Source: Gemmatimonas sp. (GTDB taxonomy: Bacteria; Gemmatimonadota; Gemmatimonadetes; Gemmatimonadales; Gemmatimonadaceae). Taken from it: a DNA stretch of 53,930 bases. The notes under the pieces are model-generated. The model did not search any database. It had not been told where the DNA came from and saw only the letters and a list, made by a program, of their open reading frames with translations. Shown here one piece after another: positions 9,298 to 19,157 of the stretch. The position numbers were made by a program, and so were the translations under genes. Numbering within the stretch: position 1 is the first letter of the stretch; each line of letters begins with the position of its first letter. The stretch spans positions 1 through 53,930 of the forward strand of contig JAAVWC010000026.1 of NCBI GenBank assembly GCA_023910675.1, written 5' to 3'.

Positions 9298-9324
9298 CCG
9301 GGATGTTCACGCTGAACATTCCGG
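9298..9324 (+). terminator. Hairpin after gyrA
   Basis: CCGGGATGTTCA pairs with TGAACATTCCGG (one G:T wobble) around a CGC loop, 36 bp after the gyrA stop. There is no U-run, so it may be a non-canonical terminator or an RNA-stabilising stem. The rest of the 9262-9390 gap shows nothing else. Confidence 0.5.
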
Positions 9325-9390
9325 CCTCCGCGCTCCCGTGCATATGCCGGTCGACGCATCGGGCGTCGGCCATGTCCTCTTGGGGTGGTA

Positions 9391-10866
9391 ATGGCGACGT
9401 CGCGCATCCTGGTAGCTGATGACGACGAGGCGGTCCTCGAATCCGTGACCTGGTTGCTCCAGGAGAACGGCTACGACGTCGTGCCCGCCAACGGCGGCTA
9501 CGCCTGCCTCGAGCAGCTCGAAAAGCGCTCGCCCGACCTGCTGCTCCTCGACATCCTCATGCCCGACGCTGACGGCTGTCAGCTGCTTGAGCGCATCAAG
9601 GGCGAAGAGCGCTGGCGCGACCTGCCCGTGCTCATGCTGTCGGCGCAGCCCCCCGAAGAGGCCTCTGTGCGCTCGCTCGGACTCGGCGCGGCCGACTTCA
9701 TCCGCAAGCCGTATCGCCCCAAGGAGCTGTTGGCCCGCGTCCAGGCGCAGCTGCGCATGGGGGCGCTCCTGCGCTCAACCCGCGCCGCGCTACTTCGCAC
9801 GGAAGAGCAGTTGCACCGCGCGCAGCACGACGCCGATAGCCGCCGCAAGCTCGTCGACATTCTGCACGAGGTCACCGGCGACCTGTCGGTCTCGGAGCTG
9901 TTCCACCTGCTCGTGCGCCGAGCGGCGCGTGCCCTCGGCGTGTCACACTGCTCCGTCGTGCTCGCGCGGCCCGGTGAGGCGCACGCGACGGTCGTGGCGG
10001 CGTTCGAAAATCCCGGCCTGCAGCAGCTGGTGGTGCAGCTCGAGCGCTACCCGGAGCTCCGGTCGGCGCTCGAAAGCGGACAGCCCGTGCTCGTCGAAGA
10101 CCTCGATACGCACCCGCTGTACGAAGGCGTGCGCCACGTGTGGGGCATCGAAGGGATCGAGATTCCCATCCGCTCCGTCATCGCACTGCCGTTCTCCATC
10201 GATCGCGGTCAGTACTGCGTGTTCCTCGTGCGCCGTACCCGCGATCAGGAGCGCTTCGGCCCCGCCGATCTCGAGTTTGCGCAAGCGGTCATCACCGCAG
10301 CCGTCGCCGTCATTCAGCGCGCGCAGATGGTCGAAAACACCATGGCCGATAACGCGCGTCTCGAGCAGCTCGCGCAAACCGATCCGCTCACGCAGCTGCT
10401 CAATCGTCGGGCACTCACCGAGCGCATTACCGCCGAAATGGAGCGCGCGCTCCGGTACGACAGCACGCTCGCGCTGCTCATGATCGACCTCGATCACTTC
10501 AAGAAAGTCAACGATACCTACGGCCACCTCGTCGGCGACGACGTGTTGCGCGACGTGGGCCAGCTGCTCAGCGATACCATTCGCGGCAGCGATATCGTCG
10601 CGCGCTACGGCGGTGAGGAGTTCCTCGTCCTGCTCCCCGAAACCGACGACGACGGCGCGGAAACATTCGCGAATCGCCTCCGTGAAGCCGTCGAAGAGCA
10701 CCTCTTTGCCCGCGAGTCGCTGGCGGAGCCGCTCCGGCTCACCGCGTCGATTGGCGTCGCGGTGTATCCCGCCGCACGTATCGAGAGCGTCGAAGACCTG
10801 TTCGCCCGCGCCGACGCCGCGCTGTACCGTGCGAAGGCCGACGGCCGGAACCGCGTACGACTCTGA
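9391..10866 (+). CDS. Response regulator with GAF and diguanylate cyclase (REC-GAF-GGDEF)
   Basis: This protein would make cyclic di-GMP under control of phosphorylation and a GAF-sensed signal. It has 491 residues from ATG 9391 (GTG 9385 is in frame). REC domain (1-120): acidic pocket at DDD 10-12, phospho-acceptor D54 in LLLLDILMPD, and the lysine of FIRKPY. GAF domain: about 150-320, cytosolic. GGDEF domain: about 330-491, with active-site GGEEF and an RGSD inhibitory I-site five residues before it. It is therefore probably an active cyclase with product inhibition. No partner kinase lies next to it. A GGGGTGG stretch before the start may act as ribosome-binding site. Confidence 0.93.
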   Translation: MATSRILVADDDEAVLESVTWLLQENGYDVVPANGGYACLEQLEKRSPDLLLLDILMPDADGCQLLERIKGEERWRDLPVLMLSAQPPEEASVRSLGLGAADFIRKPYRPKELLARVQAQLRMGALLRSTRAALLRTEEQLHRAQHDADSRRKLVDILHEVTGDLSVSELFHLLVRRAARALGVSHCSVVLARPGEAHATVVAAFENPGLQQLVVQLERYPELRSALESGQPVLVEDLDTHPLYEGVRHVWGIEGIEIPIRSVIALPFSIDRGQYCVFLVRRTRDQERFGPADLEFAQAVITAAVAVIQRAQMVENTMADNARLEQLAQTDPLTQLLNRRALTERITAEMERALRYDSTLALLMIDLDHFKKVNDTYGHLVGDDVLRDVGQLLSDTIRGSDIVARYGGEEFLVLLPETDDDGAETFANRLREAVEEHLFARESLAEPLRLTASIGVAVYPAARIESVEDLFARADAALYRAKADGRNRVRL

Positions 10867-10875
10867 GCGCGCCGC

Positions 10876-11339
10876 CTACCGGCGGATGCGGTCCAGCTCC
10901 ACCTTCACGCAACGGTCCTGCACCACATCGATGCCGGCGCGCGCAAGCTGCTCGGCGACCTCATCGTGCCGAATGCCAAGCTGCATCCACACCACACGCG
11001 GCTTGTGCGCGAGAATCTCGTGCAGATGGCGTGGAATGTCATTGGGACGACGGAAGAGCTGCACCATGTCCACCGGTGGAGAGATACTCTCCAGTGAGCG
11101 ATGTACGGGGCGCCGAGAATCTCCGGGATCTCCGCGTAGTACACGGGGACCGGGATGATTTCGTACCCCGCCTGTTGCATACGTTGCGGAACGTAGAATG
11201 CAGGTCCGCCGACGATTGCCGGCTTGATGCCAATAACGGCGACGCGCTGTACCCGTTCGAGCACCCGTAATACATCGGGTGTGCTCTCGAGCAGATGCTC
11301 GCGCCGCGAGGCCGTGGTCGCCGTTAAGTTGTCTTGCAC
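10876..11339 (-). pseudogene. CoA-binding (YccU-type) protein gene with an apparent 1-bp frameshift
   Basis: The family is a small Rossmann-fold CoA-binding protein of about 140-150 residues. The first part starts at GTG 11339 after a strong GGGAGGGAGA ribosome site. It reads VQRVAVIGIKPAIVGGPAFYVPQ..EILGAP in one frame. The second part, VHRSLESISPPVDMVQLFRR..LGIRHDEVAEQL..DRCVKVE to the stop at 10876, is in another frame. The join is at 11103-11115, where adding one base to the run of four G on the plus strand restores the usual GAPVHRSL. Either the gene is broken or a homopolymer base was lost in sequencing. It converges on the GGDEF gene with a 9-bp gap, and diverges from the dehydrogenase gene starting at 11377. 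Confidence 0.85.
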
Positions 11340-11376
11340 GTTCTCCCTCCCCGGAAATCCCACTGGAGTATTCCTG

Positions 11377-12516
11377 ATGCGTATGCTGGTGCTCGGGGCG
11401 GGGCTGCAAGGCTCCGCTTGCGCGTTTGATTTGTTGCAGGAACCCGCCGTTACTCAAGTACTGCTCGCCGACATGCACGTCGACGTGCTTGCGCCGTTTT
11501 TGCGGCAGCGCGCCGACGCACGTCTGGTGCCGATGGTGCTCGACGTGCGTGATGCCGATGCGGTGCGGGCGGCATTCGCCCGTTGTGATGCGGTGCTGAG
11601 TGCCATTCCGTACTACTTCAACGAACCACTGGCGCGGCTCGCGGTCGAGGCCGGTGTGCACTTTGCCGATCTCGGCGGTAACACCGAGATCGTCCAGCAG
11701 CAAAAGCAACTGCACGATGCCGCGTGTGCCAAGGGCGTCAGCGTGATTCCTGACACCGGACTCGCCCCGGGCATGGTGAACATCATCGCGCAACACGGCA
11801 TCGATCAGTTCGACACGGTCGACTCCGTCAAGCTGTTCGTCGGTGGCCTGCCTCAGGAGCCCGAGCCGCCGCTCGGCTACCAGATCGCCTACTCCATCGA
11901 GGGCATGGTCGACTACTACACCACCCCGTCACTGGTGGTTCGCCATGGCGCGCCGGCCACCGTCGACGCGTTGTCCGAGACGGAGTCGGTGGCCTTCGCC
12001 GATGGTGTGGGCACGCTCGAGGCGTTTCACACGGCCGGTGGCCTCTCGACGATGGTGTACCGCTACGCGGGCCGCATTCCCGTGATGGAGTACAAAACCC
12101 TTCGCTATCCCGGACACGCCGCGATCATGCGCGCCATCCGCGATCTCGGACTGCTCGGCACTACACCCGTCGACATCAAGGGACAGCTGGTCGCGCCACG
12201 CGACGTCTTTGTGAAGGTCGCCGGCGCAGCACTGCGCAAAGGCAAGCCCGATCTGGTGGCGCTACGCGTGGTGGTGACGGGTGCGAAAGACGGCAAGACG
12301 TCGCAGCGCGCTTGGGAGGTCGTCGATCGCTACGACAGCGAGCGCGGCATCACGGCGATGATGCGCACGACAGGCTACACGTTGTCCTATTACCGGTCAG
12401 CTGCAGGCGTCCGGCGCCTATTACGCCGGGTGTGCACACGCCCGACGAATGCATCCCCGCCGAGCGCTACTTTCGCCATGCTCGCCGCGCGCGGGGTCAT
12501 GGTGCGCGAGGTGTAA
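11377..12516 (+). CDS. Saccharopine dehydrogenase-like oxidoreductase with disrupted C-terminus
   Basis: This is a predicted NAD(P)-dependent amino-acid dehydrogenase of the saccharopine dehydrogenase/LysW-like superfamily (379 codons). ATG 11377 follows a GGAG site at 8 nt. The Rossmann motif GAGLQG is at residues 7-12, and DTGLAPGMVN marks the substrate domain. The last 40 codons read as nonsense for the family. Removing one base at each of about 12388, 12419 and 12474 instead gives ITGQLQASGA, ITPGVHTPDECIPAERYF and then AMLAARG in continuity, the expected tail. Three +1 changes together restore the frame, so the ORF stays open with about 30 garbled residues. The substrate is unknown. Confidence 0.85.
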   Translation: MRMLVLGAGLQGSACAFDLLQEPAVTQVLLADMHVDVLAPFLRQRADARLVPMVLDVRDADAVRAAFARCDAVLSAIPYYFNEPLARLAVEAGVHFADLGGNTEIVQQQKQLHDAACAKGVSVIPDTGLAPGMVNIIAQHGIDQFDTVDSVKLFVGGLPQEPEPPLGYQIAYSIEGMVDYYTTPSLVVRHGAPATVDALSETESVAFADGVGTLEAFHTAGGLSTMVYRYAGRIPVMEYKTLRYPGHAAIMRAIRDLGLLGTTPVDIKGQLVAPRDVFVKVAGAALRKGKPDLVALRVVVTGAKDGKTSQRAWEVVDRYDSERGITAMMRTTGYTLSYYRSAAGVRRLLRRVCTRPTNASPPSATFAMLAARGVMVREV

Positions 12517-12534
12517 TCCTGCGCGAAGGGCAAT

Positions 12535-12648
12535 CCTGCGCCCCTTGCCAGTCTGTAGTTTCTGCCGTCCTGCCGTCTCGGCGCGAACTCGCCGCATCGC
12601 GCCGAGACCGGCAGACGGCAGCCACACAGACAGCAGGAACGCAGGGGC
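12535..12648 (-). repeat. Solitary hairpin repeat (same family as the 26.4 and 31.7 kb arrays)
   Basis: Read on the minus strand it shows the array unit: CTGTCTGTGTGGCTGCCGTC, then CTCGGCGCGATGCGGCG, then CGCCGAGACGGC and GACGGCAG. The arms form a long imperfect stem. It fills the gap between the convergent dehydrogenase and chemoreceptor genes, a position typical of terminator-like or REP-like repeats. Confidence 0.8.
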
Positions 12649-12661
12649 ATGCGCGAACTGG

Positions 12662-14374
12662 CTAGACCCGGAACTCCGTAATCAGTCCGCGTACGCGCAA
12701 GCTCGCCGTCTGCAGCATCTCGGCGGTGGCGCTGACTTCCTGCGCGGAGGCGGACGTTTGCTCGGTGCTGGCGGCCACCTGTTCGGCGGCGGCGGCGTGA
12801 CCCTCTGCCGTGTCGCGTGCCGAGGTGAGCGATCGCTGCACCTGGCCCAGTGATTGACGGTTGGTATCGACGGCGTGCGACACGCGCGCGGTGGCGCCAT
12901 CGACCTGCGCAACCGCGTGCTCGATGCGAGCGAGGGCACTGCCAACGGCCTCGGCCACTGTTTCGACGTCGCGTAGCCGCGTCGCACCCGATTCGACGGC
13001 GGTCGAGGCGCTCGCAATGCGCGAGCGGAAATGCTTCACGTTCTGCGTGACTTCGTTGGCGGCATTGGCGCTCTGTTCGGCGAGTGCGCGCACTTCCTGC
13101 GCGACCACGGCGAAGCCACGCCCGGCGCTGCCCGCGCGCGCAGCTTCGATGGCGGCATTGAGCGCCAGCAAGTTGGTTTGCGTCGCGATCTCGGAAATGA
13201 CGCTCACGAAGTCGTCGATGACGCTCGTGGAATCGCGCAGTGCCATCATCTCCTGGCGTGAGGCGGTGACCACTTCACGCGCACCGAGTAGCGTGTCGAT
13301 GGCGACCTGCACCTGATCACGGGCGCTGTTCGTGGTGGTACGCATATCCCGACCCACCCGACCGGTTTCGTCGGCCGCTTCCCCGATGGTCGCGCCGGCT
13401 TCGGCCAATTCCTTCACGGTCTCGCCGGCGTGTTTGAGCGCCGACAGCTGTACGCCCGCGCCGTGCGAAATGTCCATCACGGCCGTGGTGACGTGCTGCG
13501 ACGACGCTGCGGCCGACGAGGCCGAGGCCGACAGCTCGCTGGCGGCGAGGGTGACCTGATCGGCTTCTTCCTGCACGCGCGACAGCAACATGCGCAGGCG
13601 TTCGCGCGCCTGTTGCATCGAGTCGATGAGTTCGGCGTACTCCTGGGCGACGCCGCCGTAGCGGAGGTCGACAGCAGGGTCGCGCAGGTCGCCGGCGCCA
13701 ATGGCCATCATCTGGTCGCGCAGCTGCACGAGCGGATCGGTGACCGCACGCGAGGTGGACAGGCTGAAGAACGCCGCAACACCGAAGGCGAGTGCTACGA
13801 CGAGGGCGAGACTGGCTTCAGCCTTGAACAGTCCGTCGCGCATGGAATCCATAGAGGCCGTGGCGCTGCTGCGTGCGCCGTCCCGTAGCGATTGCAGTTC
13901 CCGTTCGATGGCTTCCATGTCGCGCGTCGTGAGCGCGAGTACGCGATCGGCGTTGGTGCTCACACCGGCGACCTGCCACGCGCGGGTCACGGCAATGCGG
14001 ACCTCGAGCGCCGCCTGCAGTCTGCCGATCACTTCGAGGTGCCGACGTTCAACCGCACTGAGCACGGCGCGCGTGAGCGCATCGTTGCGCAGTTCTTCGG
14101 CCTGCGTGACGAGCGTGCGGTACTCTTTTTCGTCGCTCGCCTGTCCGGTGCTGAGGTAGCGGAGGCCGGCGACGAGTTCGCGCAGCACGGTGTTGGTGGT
14201 GCGTTCGATAAACTCCGAGCGATCGGCGAGGCCGCGCACGGTCGCCTCGGCGTCACGATTGCTGCGCGCGAGCCCGTACCAGCCCAGGAGCCCTGCGGCG
14301 AGCAGGAGCGTGATGGACATGCCGAAGCCGGCCAGCAGGCGCGCACGAATGGTGGTGAGACGCCAGATGCTCAC
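12662..14374 (-). CDS. Methyl-accepting chemotaxis protein
   Basis: This is a transmembrane chemoreceptor signalling to CheA/CheW. It has 570 residues. TM1 is at about 12-33, followed by a periplasmic helical sensor of about 160 residues, TM2 at about 190-210 ([15 protein letters not shown]), HAMP at about 212-265, and a coiled-coil signalling domain. The hairpin tip reads [21 protein letters not shown] and then [16 protein letters not shown]. The start is a GTG that overlaps the stop of the binding-protein gene (GTGA), so the two are translationally coupled. No CheB/CheR pentapeptide tether is seen at the C-terminus (GLITEFRV). The ligand may be presented by the coupled binding protein; this is inferred. 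Confidence 0.94.
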   Translation of the reverse strand: MSIWRLTTIRARLLAGFGMSITLLLAAGLLGWYGLARSNRDAEATVRGLADRSEFIERTTNTVLRELVAGLRYLSTGQASDEKEYRTLVTQAEELRNDALTRAVLSAVERRHLEVIGRLQAALEVRIAVTRAWQVAGVSTNADRVLALTTRDMEAIERELQSLRDGARSSATASMDSMRDGLFKAEASLALVVALAFGVAAFFSLSTSRAVTDPLVQLRDQMMAIGAGDLRDPAVDLRYGGVAQEYAELIDSMQQARERLRMLLSRVQEEADQVTLAASELSASASSAAASSQHVTTAVMDISHGAGVQLSALKHAGETVKELAEAGATIGEAADETGRVGRDMRTTTNSARDQVQVAIDTLLGAREVVTASRQEMMALRDSTSVIDDFVSVISEIATQTNLLALNAAIEAARAGSAGRGFAVVAQEVRALAEQSANAANEVTQNVKHFRSRIASASTAVESGATRLRDVETVAEAVGSALARIEHAVAQVDGATARVSHAVDTNRQSLGQVQRSLTSARDTAEGHAAAAEQVAASTEQTSASAQEVSATAEMLQTASLRVRGLITEFRV

Positions 14375-15537
14375 GGCTGTGCTCCCGACGCCTTCGCGTT
14401 AGCGGGGGCGACCGTTCCCGGGACGCGCGTGATGACGACGGTGCGTCCCTTGATGTCGTGATTCTTTTCGAACGCGATGCGTCCGGCGACCCCGTCGACG
14501 GAGGGAGCGCCATTGCCGACGCGTTCGAGCGCGAGCCGCAGCGCGCTCCGCGTGCGTGCGCCGTTGATGACGGTGCGTCCCACGACGAGAGCGGCGTCGT
14601 AGGAGAGCGCCGCGAACATGTCGGGCACTCGCCGGAAGCGCGCGCGGTAGGTGGGCAGGAAGTATTGCGCTTCCTTGCTCGATGCGCGCGGTTCTTCGAA
14701 AAACGAGACGTAGCGCGCGCCGGCCGCTTCGGCATGCTGTTTCATCGTTTCCGTCCCATCGCCGCCGATGAACGGAATGCTGACGCCCCGTGCGCGCAGC
14801 GCCTGCATGAGCGCCAGCGCGTCATCACCGTCACCGGGGAAGAGCAGGACGTCAGGGCGCAGCGTCGCAAGCTGGGAGGCGTAGGCGTCCCACTCGACGA
14901 CGCCGCTAAGATACGGGTCGCGCATGACGACGGCGCCGCCGCCTCGCACGAACACATCACCGAACGTGCGGGCCCAATCCCGGCCGTACGAATCGTTGCG
15001 ATACACGATGGCCGCCCGCGATGCGCCGAGTGAGTCGAGGACCCACTGTGCCGTCACGCGCGCGGCGTCGGCGTCGGAGGGGGACACGCGGAAGAACCAC
15101 GGGCTGATGCCGCTGAGGCGTGGTGACGACGACGTGGGAGAAATGGCGACGACCCCATCGAGGCCGTCGTGTTCGGCGTCGGCGTAGATGGGAATCGCTT
15201 CGAGCGTATTGCCGCTCTCGGGGTGCCCGACGACGGCGATGACGCTGGGGGTGTCGCGCAGCAGCTGCGCCACGCGGACGGCGCTGCGTGCCGACGAATC
15301 CGGGAGCTGCACCCGGAAGCGGGGGCCGCCCGTCTGCTCGTTGAGGCGGGCCACGGCCATTTCGACCCCTTCGACCACCTGGGCATAGTTGGGGGACCCG
15401 GGGATCGCGCCGACGCCAATGGCGACAGCGCCGTCGATGCCCCCGTCGGTCCGGCCACGGCATCCGAGGGCAAAGAGCGCGAGCGCCGCCGCACGCCGGC
15501 GGATGTGGCGAGTTGACCCGTGGCGGCGAAGGCGCAC
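14371..15537 (-). CDS. Periplasmic-binding lipoprotein (branched-chain amino-acid type)
   Basis: This is a type-1 periplasmic binding protein of the LivJ/Peripla_BP_6 class, about 388 residues, with a lipobox at LFALGC. No ABC transporter subunits are nearby. The gene overlaps a chemoreceptor, so it may serve sensing rather than uptake. Recognisable features are the [20 protein letters not shown] opening strand/helix, [29 protein letters not shown] (ligand-binding loop), and [10 protein letters not shown]. The start is uncertain: GTG 15537 gives a compact lipoprotein signal, GTG 15597 and TTG 15642 add 20 and 35 residues; none has a good ribosome site. The ligand is likely an amino acid or similar small molecule, by family only. 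Confidence 0.85.
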   Translation of the reverse strand: MRLRRHGSTRHIRRRAAALALFALGCRGRTDGGIDGAVAIGVGAIPGSPNYAQVVEGVEMAVARLNEQTGGPRFRVQLPDSSARSAVRVAQLLRDTPSVIAVVGHPESGNTLEAIPIYADAEHDGLDGVVAISPTSSSPRLSGISPWFFRVSPSDADAARVTAQWVLDSLGASRAAIVYRNDSYGRDWARTFGDVFVRGGGAVVMRDPYLSGVVEWDAYASQLATLRPDVLLFPGDGDDALALMQALRARGVSIPFIGGDGTETMKQHAEAAGARYVSFFEEPRASSKEAQYFLPTYRARFRRVPDMFAALSYDAALVVGRTVINGARTRSALRLALERVGNGAPSVDGVAGRIAFEKNHDIKGRTVVITRVPGTVAPANAKASGAQP

Positions 15538-15642
15538 GAGTTTCGGGGCTTCGACCCGGGGGGCGGGGCGGAGAGGAGTCGGAACGGGAGGCTTCACGTT
15601 CGTAAAGACGATTACGGGCGTCGGCGGAAACGGCAGCGGCAA

Positions 15643-15900
15643 GGTGCGGGAAGTTCCGTGTTCTCGACCGGGCCATTAGGACCGAGTTCGGACTCAAAAA
15701 CCCCTGAAAAATTGGGTAGATGGTTATGGAGTCAAGAAAAGTCGGACAAACCCCGAAAACTCGTTGGGTGTTGCTTGCGAGCCTTTGAAACGCCGGTTTA
15801 GCTTCGCATCAGCAGTCCCACCACCCCTCCTTCTGCCTCGTGCCGGTCGTCACCGACCGAGCACGAGGTGGAGGGATCCCACACTCCCTCAGGAACAGGC
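15643..15900. other. Divergent intergenic region
   Basis: The region between the binding-protein gene (minus) and the oxidase operon (plus) is richer in A/T than its surroundings at about 15685-15800. It must hold both promoters, but I could not identify convincing -35/-10 pairs. No coding potential was seen. Confidence 0.4.
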
Positions 15901-17232
15901 ATGGTTGGCACGTTCCGCCCGCGGCGATTGGCTTCTGCTGCGCTGCTGGGCGCTCTGGCCCTCGGGCTCGCAGCCTGCGGCGGCGAGTATCCGAACTCGA
16001 CGTTCAATCACAACACCGACTTCAACGCGGACATCGACGCGTTGTGGGACAAGTTGCTCTTCTGGGGCACGATTGTCTTCGTCGGCGTTGAGGCTGCCCT
16101 CGTCTATACGATTTTCCGCTTCCGTCGCCGCCCGGGCGCGCCGACGCCGAAGCAGGTACACGGGAATACGGTTCTGGAGATCACGTGGACGGCCATTCCG
16201 GCCGTCATTCTGATCTTCATCGCCATCCCCACGGTGCGCACGATCTTCAAGACGCAGGCGAAGGCGGCGCCGGATGCCCTGCAGGTTGAAGTCATCGGGC
16301 ATCAGTGGTGGTGGGAGTTCAAGTATCCCCAGCTTGGCATCACGACGGCCAACGAGCTGTACCTGCCTAATGGGCGGACGGTCAACTTCCAGCTCAAGAC
16401 GATCGACGTGCTGCACTCCTTCTGGATTCCCCAGATGGGTGGCAAGCGCGATCTGATCTCCAATCGCACCAACTATCTCTGGTTCACGCCGAACAAGGAC
16501 CTGCCGTCGTCGGCATGGAACGGGTTCTGCGCCGAGTTCTGCGGCCCGTCGCATGCGAACATGAAGTTCCGCGTGTATACGGTGACGCCGCAGGAATTCG
16601 AGCAGTGGTCGGCACACCAGAAGCAGGGCGCGATCTTCCCGTTGGCGGTGGCCGCACCGGCGCCGGCAGCTGGTGCCGCCGCGGTGGCCCCGGTCCCGAC
16701 GGGCACGGGCGCGACGCCAGTCGTGCTTGCCTCGACGCAAGCGGCGCAGGCGCCGACGGACAGTGCCGCGCCCGCTGCGGCGCCGGCGACGGTCCCCGTC
16801 TGGGCGTTCCCGCGCGAACGGCTCGAGAAGGAATTCACGTACACGATTCCGACGGCCAAACTCCCCGTCACGGTCACCTTCGACGAGTCGTTGCTCGCCA
16901 AGGGCGACGCGGAAAAGGGGCGTCAGCTCTACAGCAAGTCGAGCTGCATCGGCTGTCACGCCATCGTGGGGACGCCGTTCAACATGGCGAACGTCGGACC
17001 GAACCTGACGCACGTCGGGACGCGCTACACGATCGCGGGTGGTCTTTATCCCAACGACGCGAAGCATCTCGCGTACTGGATCAAGAACGCCCCGGCGCTC
17101 AAGCCTGGTAGCCTGATGCCCACGCTGGGCACGGGACTTACCGATCCGAAGACGAAGATGGTCGTGAAGATGGGCGGTCTGAGCGACGCCGACATCGCGG
17201 ACATCGTGGCGTACCTGCAGGCGCTCAAGTAA
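15901..17232 (+). CDS. coxB: Cytochrome c oxidase subunit II with fused cytochrome c (caa3 type)
   Basis: This subunit carries electrons through CuA and its own haem c into subunit I. It has 443 residues from ATG 15901, preceded by AGGAAC. A lipoprotein signal ends at GLAAC (C26). Two TM helices follow (about 45-68 and 88-110). The CuA ligands are H172, C210, E212, C214, H218 and M221 (CAEFCGPSHANM). An Ala/Pro linker of about 70 residues leads to a cytochrome c domain with CIGCH at 349-353 and a probable axial Met in SLMPTLG. An in-frame GTG at 15868 is less likely. It heads the operon with subunits I, III and IV. Confidence 0.96.
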   Translation: MVGTFRPRRLASAALLGALALGLAACGGEYPNSTFNHNTDFNADIDALWDKLLFWGTIVFVGVEAALVYTIFRFRRRPGAPTPKQVHGNTVLEITWTAIPAVILIFIAIPTVRTIFKTQAKAAPDALQVEVIGHQWWWEFKYPQLGITTANELYLPNGRTVNFQLKTIDVLHSFWIPQMGGKRDLISNRTNYLWFTPNKDLPSSAWNGFCAEFCGPSHANMKFRVYTVTPQEFEQWSAHQKQGAIFPLAVAAPAPAAGAAAVAPVPTGTGATPVVLASTQAAQAPTDSAAPAAAPATVPVWAFPRERLEKEFTYTIPTAKLPVTVTFDESLLAKGDAEKGRQLYSKSSCIGCHAIVGTPFNMANVGPNLTHVGTRYTIAGGLYPNDAKHLAYWIKNAPALKPGSLMPTLGTGLTDPKTKMVVKMGGLSDADIADIVAYLQALK

Positions 17233-17272
17233 GACGCCGTCACCGACTCACGCTTACCTGACTCTCGACACG

Positions 17273-19156
17273 ATGGCAACCATCGCTGCCGCGCCCCCAT
17301 ACACCCAGGCCAAGGCCGCACCCGCTGATACCGGGCTGTGGTCGTGGCTCACGACGGTGGATCACAAGCGCATCGGGGCGCTCTATCTCATCACGGGTTT
17401 GTTCTTCTTCGTCGTCGGTGGCCTCGAGGCCGCCGTCATCCGTGCCCAGCTGGCCGTACCCAACGGCACTCTCGTTTCTGCCGAGATGTACAACCAGCTG
17501 TTCACGATGCATGGCACGACGATGATCTTCCTTGCCGTCATGCCTCTGTCGGCGGCGTTCTTCAATTTCCTCATTCCGCTGCAGGTCGGCGCGCGTGACG
17601 TTGCGTTCCCGCGACTCAATGCGTTCTCGTACTGGATCTACCTGCTCGGCGGCATTTTCATCACGGTGCCGATCTTCTTCTCGGTGGCACCGGACGGCGG
17701 CTGGTTCGGTTACGCGCCGCTGAGCACGAAGGCGTACTCGCCGCAGATCAACATGGATTTCTGGGTCATCGGCCTGCAGATCCTGGGTATCTCGTCGCTC
17801 GCCGCCGGCTTCAACTTCATCACGACGATCATCAACATGCGGGCGCCGGGCATGACGCTCATGCGCATGCCGATCTTCACGTGGATGTCGTTCGTCGTGC
17901 AGTTCCTCGTGGTGCTGGCCTTCCCGGTCATCACCGTCGCGCTCGTGTTCCTGCAGTTCGACCGCTTCTTCGGCACGAACTTCTACACGGTCGCCAAGGG
18001 CGCCGATCCGCTGCTCTGGCAGCACCTGTTCTGGGTGTTCGGCCACCCCGAGGTGTACATCCTCATCCTGCCCGCCTTCGGCCTCGTGTCCGAAGTGCTC
18101 CCCACGTTCTCCCGCAAGCCGCTCTTCGGGTACCCGGTCATGGTGTACTCGGGTATCCTCATCGGCTTCCTGGGCTTCGGCGTGTGGGCCCACCACATGT
18201 TCTCGGTGGGCATGGGTCCGATTGCCGACTCTGTCTTCTCGCTCGCGACGATGCTCATCGCGATCCCGACCGGCGTGAAGATCTTCAACTGGATGGCCAC
18301 CATGTGGGGCGGTCAGATCCGCTTCACCGTCGCCATGAAGTTCGCCGTCGCGCTCGTCGCGCTGTTCACGGTGGGTGGTATCTCGGGCGTCATGCACTCC
18401 TCGCCGCCGGCCGACCTGCAGCAGACGGACACGTACTTCATCGTCGCGCACTTCCATTACGTGCTCTACGGCGGTTCGGTGTTCGGGATCTTTGCCGGCA
18501 TCTACTACTACTTCCCGAAGATCACGGGCCGTTTCCTCTCGGAAAAGCTCGGCAACTGGCACTTCTGGATCTCGCTCGTCGGCATGAACCTCACGTTCTT
18601 CCCGATGCACTTCAGCGGGCTGCTGGGCATGCCGCGCCGGTATTACCAGTATGACGCCGGCCAGGGTTTCGAGATCTTCAACCTGATGTCGACGGTGGGC
18701 ACGCTGATCCTCATGATCGGCACGCTCTTCGGTCTCATCAACATCTGGAAGAGCTGGAAGGGCGGGGAGATGGCGTCGAGCAACCCGTGGGGGGCGGCTA
18801 CGATCGAGTGGGCCATCCCGTCGCCGCCGCCCGATTACAACTTCGCTGAGCTGCCACAGATCAAGTCGCGCTATCCGATGTGGAACACCAAGGAAGGCGC
18901 TGAGCTGGTGCACGAGACCACGCATGCAGAGGAGAAGGGGCGCTACATCCCCACGTCGCAGGAGTTGGGCATCACGATGCCGAACCCGTCGATCTGGCCC
19001 CTCATCACGGCCGGCGGCATCATGGTGATGTTCTGCGGCCTGCTCTTCCTGGAAAAGAGCACGACCACTGGCGTGGCGATCATGTTGATCGGCACGCTCT
19101 GGTGGGTGGGCTCACTCTACAAGTGGCTGCTCACGCCGCTCGAGGATCATCACTGA
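17273..19156 (+). CDS. coxA: Cytochrome c oxidase subunit I
   Basis: This is the catalytic subunit, reducing O2 to water and pumping protons. It has 627 residues and at least 12 TM helices. Ligands: H80 and H395 for haem a; H393 for haem a3 (HFH); H258, H307 and H308 for CuB. Y262 of HPEVY is the His-cross-linked tyrosine, and E260 in the same motif marks an A1-type D-channel oxidase. The gene lies 40 bp after subunit II, and subunit III begins 1 bp after its stop. The C-terminus adds two TM helices beyond the core, as in many caa3 enzymes. Confidence 0.97.
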   Translation: MATIAAAPPYTQAKAAPADTGLWSWLTTVDHKRIGALYLITGLFFFVVGGLEAAVIRAQLAVPNGTLVSAEMYNQLFTMHGTTMIFLAVMPLSAAFFNFLIPLQVGARDVAFPRLNAFSYWIYLLGGIFITVPIFFSVAPDGGWFGYAPLSTKAYSPQINMDFWVIGLQILGISSLAAGFNFITTIINMRAPGMTLMRMPIFTWMSFVVQFLVVLAFPVITVALVFLQFDRFFGTNFYTVAKGADPLLWQHLFWVFGHPEVYILILPAFGLVSEVLPTFSRKPLFGYPVMVYSGILIGFLGFGVWAHHMFSVGMGPIADSVFSLATMLIAIPTGVKIFNWMATMWGGQIRFTVAMKFAVALVALFTVGGISGVMHSSPPADLQQTDTYFIVAHFHYVLYGGSVFGIFAGIYYYFPKITGRFLSEKLGNWHFWISLVGMNLTFFPMHFSGLLGMPRRYYQYDAGQGFEIFNLMSTVGTLILMIGTLFGLINIWKSWKGGEMASSNPWGAATIEWAIPSPPPDYNFAELPQIKSRYPMWNTKEGAELVHETTHAEEKGRYIPTSQELGITMPNPSIWPLITAGGIMVMFCGLLFLEKSTTTGVAIMLIGTLWWVGSLYKWLLTPLEDHH

Positions 19157-19157
19157 G

